6,864 nt of DNA from an uncultured Clostridia bacterium (lineage in GTDB: Bacteria > Bacillota > Clostridia > Oscillospirales > CAG-272). The translations under genes and the position numbers were made by a program. Positions 1 to 5,607 of this stretch are shown piece by piece (within the stretch, counting starts at the first letter, position 1; every line of letters begins with the position of its first letter). Location: the NCBI GenBank assembly GCA_937898155.1, contig CALEJO010000082.1:1-6864 (forward strand), read 5' to 3'. The notes beneath the pieces were generated by a model. It was not told the DNA's origin, made no database searches, and saw only the letters and a list, made by a program, of their open reading frames with translations.

Positions 1-174
1 AGAAAAAGGTTGCAAAAAGAAAGCCCGCGAGCGTTCCGCTCGATCGAAGTATAAAGAGTTCGCTTCCGGCGCTACGCGCGAAAAGAAAGTGCGCTGCCGG
101 CGCGGAGCGCCCACACGGCGCGAAGTCTGTGCAAGCCAAATTCCCGCGCACCACGGACGCGTTTCTTTTGCCAA

Positions 175-198
175 GCTTTTCTTTTCGCAAAGAAAAGC
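175..198. repeat. Perfect 10-bp inverted repeat (hairpin)
   Basis: GCTTTTCTTT at 175-184 is exactly complementary to AAAGAAAAGC at 189-198, leaving the four-base loop TCGC. No U-tract follows on either strand, so it is not a standard intrinsic terminator by itself. It lies 16 bases from the terminator at 215-240. The sequence just before it (about 160-174) repeats the pyrimidine-rich theme TTTCTTTTG. A dispersed intergenic repeat or the remnant of a second terminator are both possible; choosing needs the rest of the genome. Confidence 0.6.
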
Positions 199-214
199 GG
201 GAGAGCGGAAAGCG

Positions 215-240
215 AAAAAGAGCCCCGAGGGGCTCTTTTT
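215..240 (-). terminator. Rho-independent terminator of the DUF378 gene, probably bidirectional
   Basis: AAAAAGAGCCCC at 215-226 pairs perfectly with GGGGCTCTTTTT at 229-240. This is a GC-rich core with A/U flanks, so a U-run follows the hairpin on both strands. It begins 16 bases beyond the DUF378 stop codon (257-259 on the minus strand), the usual distance for that gene's terminator. Its symmetry means it could also stop transcripts arriving from the left of the window. Confidence 0.85.
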
Positions 241-256
241 CGGTCTTGTTTTGTGC

Positions 257-475
257 TTATCTGACTTCACCGGGCAGTTCATCGTTGTCCCGTTCGCGGA
301 ACAGCAGGGAAATGCACCAGATGCCTGCGAGCGCGACGAGGGTATATACGATGCGGCTGACGAGCGCGTCTTGACCGCCGAAAATCCACGCGACGATGTC
401 GAACTGGAAGAGACCGATGCTGCCCCAGTTGAGCGCGCCGATGATGGTGAGGATGAGAGCAATTCTGTCGAGCAT
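257..475 (-). CDS. DUF378 family small membrane protein (YuzA-like)
   Basis: A 72-residue protein with two hydrophobic segments, roughly residues 4-31 and 40-59, and a short charged tail (RERDNDELPGEVR), so it should sit in the cytoplasmic membrane as a two-helix hairpin. The pattern LTIIGALNWGSIGLFQFD at residues 9-26 followed by IVAWIFGG and later VYTLVALAGIWCI is the hallmark of DUF378, a widespread bacterial family of unknown function; length matches the family. I chose the ATG at 475: a minus-strand AAAGGA lies nine bases upstream. An in-frame TTG at 505 would add ten residues but would place that ribosome binding site inside the coding region. The gene is monocistronic, transcribed away from the UroD-like gene and ended by the hairpin at 215-240. 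No clear promoter was found. The family call is firm; the role is unknown. Confidence 0.87.
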   Translation of the reverse strand: MLDRIALILTIIGALNWGSIGLFQFDIVAWIFGGQDALVSRIVYTLVALAGIWCISLLFRERDNDELPGEVR

Positions 476-666
476 AATATAAATTCCTTTCTTCGTTTTG
501 ATCAAAATCGGAAATCACTTTCGACGTAGGTATTTTTTCCGCTCTGCGCCGACTTATGCGCGATTTGCGAAAAAAGCATGGAATTTTACCAAAAAAGCGC
601 GTTTTTTTCTCTTGTCGCGCGGCAAAGATTGCGATATGATGAAGAAAAAACCGTTCGGAGGGTATC
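476..666. promoter_or_regulatory. Divergent control region between the DUF378 and UroD-like genes
   Basis: These 191 bases separate two genes transcribed away from each other and contain no plausible gene. The right part holds a clear plus-strand promoter, listed separately, preceded by A/T tracts at 591-596 and 602-608. On the DUF378 side I see the ribosome binding site but no convincing pair of -35/-10 hexamers. Confidence 0.6.
612..640 (+). promoter_or_regulatory. Sigma-A-type promoter of the UroD-like gene
   Basis: TTGTCG at 612-617 and TATGAT at 635-640 are separated by 17 bases; each differs from consensus by only one or two bases. Transcription would start near 647, giving a short leader with GGAGGG at 657-662 just before the ATG at 667. 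A-tract 591-596 and T-tract 602-608 lie immediately upstream of the -35, where an UP-like element would be. Predicted by eye only. Confidence 0.75.
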
Positions 667-1674
667 ATGACAAGCAAAGAACGTCTTTCTCGCTATCTGG
701 CGGGAGAATCGGTGGATCGCCGTCCCAATTTGACGATCGTGGGAAGTGTCGTCACGCAATATACGGGCATTTCCGTGGAAGAATACTGCAAAAACGGCAA
801 AAAAATGGCGGAATCCGCGGCGCTCGCGGCGGACGATCTGCGGCTCGACTATATCCAGGTCGCGTCCGACCTTGCCAGAGAAGCCGAGGGCTTCGGCTCG
901 GAGCTGTCGTTTTTCCCCGATAAACTGCCGAATGTGCATAAGCCCGCGATCGACGATATCGCGGATGTTGCGGGGCTTCGCCCGCTGAACGTTGCGGACG
1001 TGCGTCGGCTTTCCGACCTCGTGGAAGCGACGGCATACGCAAAAACGCTCCGCACGGACGTGGAGCCGATGACGCTTGTCGTCGGACCGGCGACCGTGGC
1101 GGGCAACATCAGAGGAATGCAGGATCTGCTCGTCGATCTTTACGACGACGAGGAGGCATGCCGCGAACTGTTCACGATCACGACGGAGACGGCGCTGAAT
1201 CTGATTCGCGCACTTGCTGACGTCGGTGCGACCGCGCTTTACGTCGCCGACCCCGTCGCGTCGCTTCTGTCACCCGCGCAGTATCGCGAAATGATTTTGC
1301 CGTGCCACAAACGCATTTTCGCGGAAATGGCGAAATTCGGGATGCACTCGCGTCTGCATATGTGCGGCAATACCGAGGCGATCCTGCCCGATTCCGCCGG
1401 ATGCGGTGCACAGATTCTCGATATCGACCACGCAGTCGATTTCGGCAAAGCGCTTGACGCCGCGGCGGGCAGATGTATCCTGAACGGCAATATCGACCCT
1501 GTCGCTGATGTGTTTTCCTGCGACGCGGCGCATACCAAGGCAAAAATGCTCGCGACGGCGGCATCCGTCGGCAACGCGCGTGCCATGTTCATGCCGGGGT
1601 GCGAGCTTCCGACGAAAACGCCGCTTAAAAACGTGCGCGCGATCGCGGACGCGCTGGACGAAATCGGCGGATAA
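667..1674 (+). CDS. Uroporphyrinogen decarboxylase-fold protein, probable methyltransferase (MtaA/CmuA-like)
   Basis: A 335-residue protein of the UroD/MtaA superfamily (TIM-barrel fold, cytoplasmic). It opens with the family's MTSKERLSRYLAGESVDRRP. It keeps the zinc ligand pattern of corrinoid-dependent methyltransferases: H231 and C233 in LHMCGNT, and C312 in MPGCELPTKTPLKNV. Also seen are GPATVAGNIRG (140-150), YVADPVASLLSP (192-203) and LNGNIDP (272-278). It lacks the arginine-rich substrate signature near the N-terminus of true HemE (RQAGR), so haem synthesis is unlikely. Relatives move methyl groups between corrinoid proteins and thiols such as coenzyme M or homocysteine, or act in demethylation of methoxylated or methylated compounds. 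No corrinoid-binding protein or MtaB-like partner is present in the window, so substrate and partner are open. GGAGGG five bases before the ATG supports the start. It has its own promoter and is followed by another promoter rather than a visible terminator. Confidence 0.88.
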   Translation: MTSKERLSRYLAGESVDRRPNLTIVGSVVTQYTGISVEEYCKNGKKMAESAALAADDLRLDYIQVASDLAREAEGFGSELSFFPDKLPNVHKPAIDDIADVAGLRPLNVADVRRLSDLVEATAYAKTLRTDVEPMTLVVGPATVAGNIRGMQDLLVDLYDDEEACRELFTITTETALNLIRALADVGATALYVADPVASLLSPAQYREMILPCHKRIFAEMAKFGMHSRLHMCGNTEAILPDSAGCGAQILDIDHAVDFGKALDAAAGRCILNGNIDPVADVFSCDAAHTKAKMLATAASVGNARAMFMPGCELPTKTPLKNVRAIADALDEIGG

Positions 1675-1677
1675 GAT

Positions 1678-1706
1678 TTGACAAATCGCCGCGCGCGTGA
1701 TACAAT
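1678..1706 (+). promoter_or_regulatory. Strong sigma-A-type promoter of trmB
   Basis: A perfect -35 hexamer TTGACA at 1678-1683, a 17-base spacer, and TACAAT at 1701-1706, one mismatch from consensus. The -35 begins three bases after the UroD-like stop codon (1672-1674). The predicted start near 1713 gives a leader of about 26 bases to the trmB ATG. This suggests trmB is transcribed separately from the gene before it. Confidence 0.88.
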
Positions 1707-1738
1707 AGCGAAAGACCAAATGAGAAAGAAGACAGAAC

Positions 1739-2389
1739 ATGAGAGTTCGGAAAAAGAAAAACGGCGGCGTGCGGCTGGAAGCGTGCGGCGAACTGCTTTT
1801 GCCCGTCGATAAAGAAAACCCCGCACCGATCGCGCTTGAAGAGCTGTTCCCGCGCGCAAAATCCTATCGCATCGAGATCGGATGCGGCAAGGGCGCGTTT
1901 GTCAATGCGCTCGCGCAGGCAAATCCCGATGTCGGGTTTCTCGCCGTCGAGAAGATCAGCGACGTCATTTTGCTGGCGGCGGAAAAGGCGCGCGACGGCG
2001 CGCTTGACAATATCCGTTTTCTCAACTGCGACGCGGCACTCTTGCCGAAGCTGTTTCCGGAGAAATGCTTTGACCGCATCTATCTCAATTTCTGCGATCC
2101 GTGGCCGAAGGCGCGTCACGCGAAGCGCCGTCTGACCTATCCGGCGACGCTCGTCGCGATGAAAACGTTTCTCGCCGACGGCGGAAAGATCGAGTTCAAA
2201 ACGGATAACGGCGACCTCTTTGCGTATTCGCTCGGCTCCTTCGTCGAGGCGGGCTATACGCTCGACGCGGTGACGGACGATCTGCACGCAAGCGAATGGG
2301 CGGCGACAAATATCATGACCGAATACGAGAAAAATTTCTCGGAAAAGGGCTTTCCGATCCATCGGCTCGAAGCGTTTTTGGAAAAATAG
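1739..2389 (+). CDS. trmB: tRNA (guanine-N7-)-methyltransferase TrmB
   Basis: TrmB uses S-adenosylmethionine to methylate N7 of G46 in the variable loop of tRNAs; it is a cytoplasmic Rossmann-fold enzyme. The 216-residue length is normal for the Firmicute form. The SAM-binding motif EIGCGKG is at residues 46-52, the acidic residue ending the second strand is E71 (FLAVEK), and the family signature FCDPWPKARHAKRRL is at 118-132. TDNGDLF is at 155-161, and the C-terminal tRNA-binding signature ATNIMTEYEKNF at 189-200. All key residues of the family are present. The ATG at 1739 is preceded only by a weak purine-rich stretch (AGAAAGAAGA), so translation start strength looks modest despite the strong promoter. 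An extra basic N-terminus (MRVRKKK) fits this family. No clean terminator separates it from the rpmB promoter. Confidence 0.97.
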   Translation: MRVRKKKNGGVRLEACGELLLPVDKENPAPIALEELFPRAKSYRIEIGCGKGAFVNALAQANPDVGFLAVEKISDVILLAAEKARDGALDNIRFLNCDAALLPKLFPEKCFDRIYLNFCDPWPKARHAKRRLTYPATLVAMKTFLADGGKIEFKTDNGDLFAYSLGSFVEAGYTLDAVTDDLHASEWAATNIMTEYEKNFSEKGFPIHRLEAFLEK

Positions 2390-2433
2390 GCGAAAAACCG
2401 CCCGATTTTTTTGCGGAAAACGAAAAAAAGGGC

Positions 2434-2462
2434 TTGATTTTTCAAAAAAAGCGTGATATAAT
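2434..2462 (+). promoter_or_regulatory. Extended -10 promoter of rpmB
   Basis: TTGATT at 2434-2439, a 17-base spacer, and a perfect TATAAT at 2457-2462, with TG at 2454-2455 forming an extended -10. The predicted start near 2469 leaves a leader of about 77 bases before rpmB, long for a 61-codon gene and able to fold (see the hairpin feature). Confidence 0.9.
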
Positions 2463-2485
2463 AGACCATGCTGTATTAGAATCGG

Positions 2486-2513
2486 CTCATGGGCGAATCC
2501 TCGCCCGTTTGAG
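2486..2513 (+). promoter_or_regulatory. Hairpin in the rpmB 5' leader
   Basis: GGGCGA at 2491-2496 pairs with TCGCCC at 2501-2506 around the loop ATCC. CTCA at 2486-2489 pairs with TGAG at 2510-2513 below a small asymmetric internal loop. The structure sits between the predicted transcription start (about 2469) and the ribosome binding site (2531-2537). It has no U-tail, so it is not a terminator. It could stabilise the mRNA or be a protein-binding leader; ribosomal protein genes are often controlled that way, but I know of no described L28 leader that this matches. Confidence 0.5.
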
Positions 2514-2545
2514 ATATTCGGAAAAAATCGAGGGAGGTGCAGGAT

Positions 2546-2731
2546 ATGGCAAAATGTATGTGCTGCGGCAAAGGCGTGACGTTCGGACATAACGTCTCTC
2601 ACTCCAACCGCAAAACCAGCAGAAGCTGGAAGGCCAATATCAGAAAGGTCAGCGCCGTCGTGAACGGTGAGCATAAGACCGTGACGGTCTGCTCGCGTTG
2701 CCTGCGTTCGGGCAAGGTCGAGAGAGCGTAA
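2546..2731 (+). CDS. rpmB: Large ribosomal subunit protein bL28
   Basis: A 61-residue basic protein of the 50S subunit. MAKCMCCGKG at the start, then GHNVSHSNRKTSRSWKANI (residues 12-30) is the characteristic L28 pattern, followed by VTVCSRCLRSGKVERA at the end. Cysteines C4/C7 and C49/C52 form two CxxC pairs, so this is the zinc-binding (C+) form of L28, not the zinc-independent paralogue. The length is typical of Firmicutes. The ATG at 2546 was chosen because AGGGAGG at 2531-2537 lies eight bases upstream; an in-frame GTG at 2537 overlaps that site and is rejected. It is a single-gene unit with its own promoter, a structured leader and a strong terminator. Confidence 0.98.
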   Translation: MAKCMCCGKGVTFGHNVSHSNRKTSRSWKANIRKVSAVVNGEHKTVTVCSRCLRSGKVERA

Positions 2732-2753
2732 TCTCGTATCTGAGGCAAAAAAG

Positions 2754-2786
2754 AACCCTTTCCCGCGGGAAAGGGTTTTCTTTTTT
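2754..2786 (+). terminator. Rho-independent terminator of rpmB
   Basis: AACCCTTTCCC at 2754-2764 pairs perfectly with GGGAAAGGGTT at 2767-2777 (about ten pairs with a CGCG loop), followed by TTCTTTTTT to 2786. It lies 22 bases after the rpmB stop codon. An A-run precedes it, so it may also act weakly on the opposite strand. Confidence 0.92.
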
Positions 2787-2787
2787 G

Positions 2788-2821
2788 AAAAAACTCCGAT
2801 CCGTGCGGATCGAAGTTTTTT
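2788..2821 (-). terminator. Terminator of the M3 peptidase gene, probably bidirectional
   Basis: AAAAAACT at 2788-2795 pairs with AGTTTTTT at 2814-2821, and CGATCCG at 2797-2803 pairs with CGGATCG at 2806-2812, with one mismatch (C2796/A2813) between the two blocks. On the minus strand the hairpin is followed by a U-run and begins five bases after the peptidase stop codon (2826-2828). The A/T flanks are symmetric, so it may work both ways. Confidence 0.87.
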
Positions 2822-2825
2822 GCTT

Positions 2826-4517
2826 TTACAGTTCGTGCTCGTCGAGCCATGCGTTCAGATCGGCGCCGATGGCTTTCATCGTGCCGGGCTCGTAGGGCAG
2901 ACGGAGCTCCGCCTTGCGGACGAGTCCCTCGAAGGTCTCGGTGCCCGCCATATCGACGAACGTCAGATAGCGTTTCCATGTGCCGTCGTGGTCTTTCAGC
3001 GAGCCGAACCAGAACTGGAACGCGATCGTCTGCGCCATGCAGTAGTCGATATAGTAGAGCGGATACATATAGATGTGGAGCTGACGCTGCCAGCCCGCGC
3101 CGCGTCCGTAGAAAGGAACATCGTCGAAGTCGATATACGGACGGTATTTCTTTTCGAGCGAGAGCCAAAACGCGTTGCGCTCCGCGGGCGTCAGATCGGG
3201 ATTTTCATACATCGCGGTCTGGAATTCGTCCACCATGCAACCGTAAGGCACGAAGATGACGGAATCCGCGCAATGCGAGAATTCGTATTTCTTCGTCTGC
3301 GAGCCGAAGAATTTTTCATGATACGGCGCGGTCAGAAATTCCATGCTCATCGAGTGGCATTCGCACGCTTCCATCGTCGGATTGCGATAATCGGAAAGCG
3401 GGACGTTGCGCGCAGCGCGATAGAAGGCAAAAGCGTGTCCCGCCTCGTGCGTCAGCACGTCCACGTCGGCGGAGGTGCCGTTGAAGTTTGAGAAGATGAA
3501 CGGCGCGTCGTAATCGGCGATGTCGGTGCAGTAGCCGCCCGGCGCTTTGCCTTCCTTGGCGAGGACGTCGAGCAGTTCGCCGTCATACATGAAGTCGATG
3601 AATTCCGCGGTCTCGGGCGAGAGCGCGTGATACATTTCCTTGCCCGCGGCGAGGATTTCCTCGGGCGTGCCTTCGGGCTTCGGATTACCGTCCGGGAACA
3701 TGAAGACGTCGTCGTAAAATTTCAGTTTGTCCACGCCGATGCGCTTTCTCTGCGCTTCCTTGACCTTGGCGACGACGGGCACGAAGTCCTGCGCGATCTG
3801 ATCGCGGAATTTGGCGACGTCCTTGCTGGTATAGCAGTTTCTGCCGAGCCGGTCGTAGCCGAGATCGACGTAATTATCATATCCGAGCGCCTTTGCCTGC
3901 GCCGTGCGGTTTTTCACGAGCTTGTCGTAAAGCTCATCGAGCTTTTCCTGCTGGGCGTCGAGGCATTTGCCCTCGGCGATGAACGCCGCGTGACGCACCG
4001 CACGGTCGGTGCTTTGCTTGTAGGGTCCCATTTTCGTGATCGGGATTTGCTTGCCGTCAAAGTCCACGAGGAGCGACGCGTAAAGGTTCTGATATTCGGA
4101 AACGAGCGCGTTTTCCTCCTGCATCAGCCCGATGATCTCCGGCTTGAACGTGCGGGCGGCGATTTCGAGATTTTTGAAAAGCAGCGTGCCGAGCTTTTTT
4201 TCGAGGTCGGCGCGGAACGGGGAAACGAGCATTTTTTGCAGGATCGCCTGCGTCTTCTCCTGCAAAACGGGAGCGTTTTCGTCCATGAATTCGTTTTCCG
4301 CCTTATAAAATTCGTCGCGCGTGTCGATGCTGTGACGGACGGACGCGATCGTCGCCGCCGTCGAGACGTGTTTGCCCAGCGTGTCGGCTTCGAGATACGC
4401 CGCGATCTGCTCGTCGGCGGAGGTCGCGCGGTCGAGCTTTGCGAGGATTTCATCGAACGCCGCCTGCGTTTTGGCGATGTCGGGGCGCTCGTAAGGGTAT
4501 TCGGAAAATTTCAGCAT
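2826..4517 (-). CDS. M3 family oligoendopeptidase (PepF-like zinc metallopeptidase)
   Basis: A 563-residue cytoplasmic zinc peptidase that should cut short peptides during peptide turnover. The zinc site is HEAGH at residues 357-361 (H357, E358 catalytic, H361). The third ligand is probably E386 in TMEACECHSMSMEF, 25 residues further, the spacing known for M3 enzymes. The C-terminal substrate-binding block GWQRQLHIYMYPLYYIDY (475-492) supplies the histidine and tyrosines typical of M3 active sites. SNFNGTSADVDVLTHEAGH is characteristic of the compact bacterial 'oligoendopeptidase, M3 family' group, whose members are about 550-570 residues. There is no signal peptide or membrane segment. The ATG at 4517 has AAGGAG seven bases upstream. 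It is monocistronic, from a consensus promoter (4577-4605) to a terminator (2788-2821). Exact peptide specificity cannot be read from sequence. Confidence 0.95.
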   Translation of the reverse strand: MLKFSEYPYERPDIAKTQAAFDEILAKLDRATSADEQIAAYLEADTLGKHVSTAATIASVRHSIDTRDEFYKAENEFMDENAPVLQEKTQAILQKMLVSPFRADLEKKLGTLLFKNLEIAARTFKPEIIGLMQEENALVSEYQNLYASLLVDFDGKQIPITKMGPYKQSTDRAVRHAAFIAEGKCLDAQQEKLDELYDKLVKNRTAQAKALGYDNYVDLGYDRLGRNCYTSKDVAKFRDQIAQDFVPVVAKVKEAQRKRIGVDKLKFYDDVFMFPDGNPKPEGTPEEILAAGKEMYHALSPETAEFIDFMYDGELLDVLAKEGKAPGGYCTDIADYDAPFIFSNFNGTSADVDVLTHEAGHAFAFYRAARNVPLSDYRNPTMEACECHSMSMEFLTAPYHEKFFGSQTKKYEFSHCADSVIFVPYGCMVDEFQTAMYENPDLTPAERNAFWLSLEKKYRPYIDFDDVPFYGRGAGWQRQLHIYMYPLYYIDYCMAQTIAFQFWFGSLKDHDGTWKRYLTFVDMAGTETFEGLVRKAELRLPYEPGTMKAIGADLNAWLDEHEL

Positions 4518-4533
4518 AATCAGTCTCCTTTTT

Positions 4534-4560
4534 GCGCGCGCGACCGGTCGGGACGCGCGC
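4534..4560 (-). promoter_or_regulatory. GC palindrome in the M3 peptidase leader
   Basis: GCGCGCG at 4534-4540 is complementary to CGCGCGC at 4554-4560, and between them lies a perfect 10-base palindrome CGACCGGTCG (4541-4550). In the peptidase transcript this lies wholly inside the predicted leader (about 4518-4570) and ends only three bases before the AAGGAG ribosome binding site. It could be an RNA hairpin tuning ribosome access or mRNA stability, or a DNA operator for a dimeric repressor just downstream of the promoter. Confidence 0.5.
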
Positions 4561-4576
4561 CTGCGATATTGTTTCC

Positions 4577-4605
4577 ATTATACTCCAAAGCATTCCGTCT
4601 GTCAA
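4577..4605 (-). promoter_or_regulatory. Perfect consensus promoter of the M3 peptidase
   Basis: Read on the minus strand, TTGACA (4605-4600), a 17-base spacer and TATAAT (4582-4577): both hexamers match the sigma-A consensus exactly. The predicted start is near 4570, with a leader of about 53 bases. A promoter this strong suggests either high constitutive expression or repression by a site such as the palindrome at 4534-4560. Confidence 0.93.
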
Positions 4606-4650
4606 TGGCAAAAAAAATTCGTCAAAATGCAGGATTACGGCGCGGCGGGG

Positions 4651-4679
4651 TTGATTTTTTCGGAAATATATGCTAAAAT
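4651..4679 (+). promoter_or_regulatory. Extended -10 promoter of the lipid kinase
   Basis: TTGATT at 4651-4656, a 17-base spacer and TAAAAT at 4674-4679, with TG at 4671-4672 as an extended -10. The predicted start is near 4686, about 34 bases before the ATG at 4720. It is divergent from the peptidase promoter, the two -35 boxes being 45 bases apart. Confidence 0.85.
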
Positions 4680-4719
4680 AATTAAGATTCTATATTATCT
4701 TGGGTGGAAAGGACTTGCT

Positions 4720-5607
4720 ATGGAACGGAATGTGCTGCTGATCGTCAATCCGCACTCCGGCGACGGAGAGGCAAAACGCTGGGTTTTCGATATGGTGGAT
4801 CAGCTTTTGACGCGCTTCGAATTCGTGACGGTGTATTTCTCGAAATGCACGGGCGACATCATCCGCGTCGCGACGGAGCAGGCGGGCGCCTATGACGCGA
4901 TCGTTTGTTGCGGTGGCGACGGCACACTGAATGAGACGATCTGCGGCATCGTGGCGAGCGGCGCGAATCCGATGCTCGGCTATATCCCGACGGGCACGGT
5001 GAACGACTTTGCCAACAGCCACAAGATTCCGCGCGAGATCAAAAGCGCGATCGTCAAGATCGCAAAGGGCGAAGCGTCGGAGTTCGACGTCGGCGTGCTG
5101 GGCGAGCGGTGCTTTTCCTATGTCGCGGCGTTCGGCGCATTCACCGAGGTCTCGTATCTGACGCCGCAGGGCTCGAAAGCGGTCTTCGGCAGGACGGCGT
5201 ATCTCGCCGAGGGCGCCAAACGGCTCTTTTCCCTGCCGCCGATCGAAGCGACCTTCCTCGCGGACGGCGTGGAAATCCACGACCGCTTCATTTACGCGAT
5301 GGCAGCGAATTCCAAGACCGTCGGCGGCTTCCGCTTCTTCGACGGAAACGACGAGGACGCGATGCGCGACGGGATGCTCGATTTTCTGCTGATCCGCTAT
5401 CCCGACACGATCGGACAGTTGCAGGAGGCGCTGTCGGGGCTTCTGCTTCCGAAATCGAAAAGCGAATTCGTCTTGAAAGTCAAGGCGAAAAGCGCCACGT
5501 TCCGCTTCACGAAGGACGTGCCGTGGACGGTGGACGGCGAGTTCGGCGGCAATTACCGCGAGGTGACGGTCGGCTGTCTCGAACGCCGCATCCGCGTGAT
5601 CGAATAA
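4720..5607 (+). CDS. Diacylglycerol/sphingosine kinase-like lipid kinase (YegS/DgkB/BmrU family)
   Basis: A 295-residue soluble or membrane-associated ATP-dependent lipid kinase. NPHSG at residues 10-14 and the nucleotide-binding GGDGTLNE at 65-72 are the two catalytic-domain signatures. GYIPTGTVNDFA (87-98) is the conserved 'GTxNDFA' block. The C-terminal beta-sandwich domain ends with WTVDGE, the usual family position for the conserved DGE. Family members phosphorylate diacylglycerol or related lipids, recycling diacylglycerol into phosphatidic acid; substrate cannot be told from sequence. The ATG at 4720 has GGAAAGGA upstream (about 4706-4713). The frame is open back to 4627, but those 31 codons cover the promoter and give no family residues. 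No terminator is visible before the ABC ATPase gene 89 bases on, so read-through into the transporter genes is possible. Confidence 0.92.
   Translation: MERNVLLIVNPHSGDGEAKRWVFDMVDQLLTRFEFVTVYFSKCTGDIIRVATEQAGAYDAIVCCGGDGTLNETICGIVASGANPMLGYIPTGTVNDFANSHKIPREIKSAIVKIAKGEASEFDVGVLGERCFSYVAAFGAFTEVSYLTPQGSKAVFGRTAYLAEGAKRLFSLPPIEATFLADGVEIHDRFIYAMAANSKTVGGFRFFDGNDEDAMRDGMLDFLLIRYPDTIGQLQEALSGLLLPKSKSEFVLKVKAKSATFRFTKDVPWTVDGEFGGNYREVTVGCLERRIRVIE

Larger units (their letters stand above)
1..256. other. Intergenic stretch without a convincing gene
   Basis: No reading frame here has a recognisable product. Two plus-strand frames stay open across it, but they run antisense through the DUF378 gene, and their translations are arginine/lysine/serine-rich with no domain-like pattern. 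Frame 1 from the first base reaches a TAA at 52-54, so the first 17 codons could be the basic tail of an upstream gene, but nothing confirms it. The stretch mixes GC-rich blocks with pure A/T-rich tracts, holds a perfect hairpin at 175-198, and ends in the DUF378 terminator at 215-240. It may include a dispersed non-coding repeat. Confidence 0.5.

Noticed and set aside
505..505. TTG start for DUF378 ten codons upstream
   Set aside because: The ribosome binding site AAAGGA lies inside that extension and is correctly spaced for the ATG at 475.
89..529. Long plus-strand open frame across the left end, and a second overlapping frame at 129-374
   Set aside because: Both run antisense through the DUF378 gene and its terminator, their translations lack any family-like pattern, and no ribosome binding site supports them.
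667..1674. Annotation as HemE (uroporphyrinogen decarboxylase of haem synthesis)
   Set aside because: The N-terminal arginine-rich HemE signature is missing, the methyltransferase zinc ligands are present, and no haem genes are nearby.
1625..2674. 349-codon minus-strand open frame opposite trmB
   Set aside because: It is the mirror of GC-biased codon use in trmB and also spans two strong plus-strand promoters and rpmB. The TrmB protein match is decisive for the other strand.
3627..4676. 349-codon plus-strand open frame opposite the M3 peptidase
   Set aside because: Its translation is arginine/valine-rich antisense sequence, and it covers the HEAGH-encoding gene's 5' half and its promoter.
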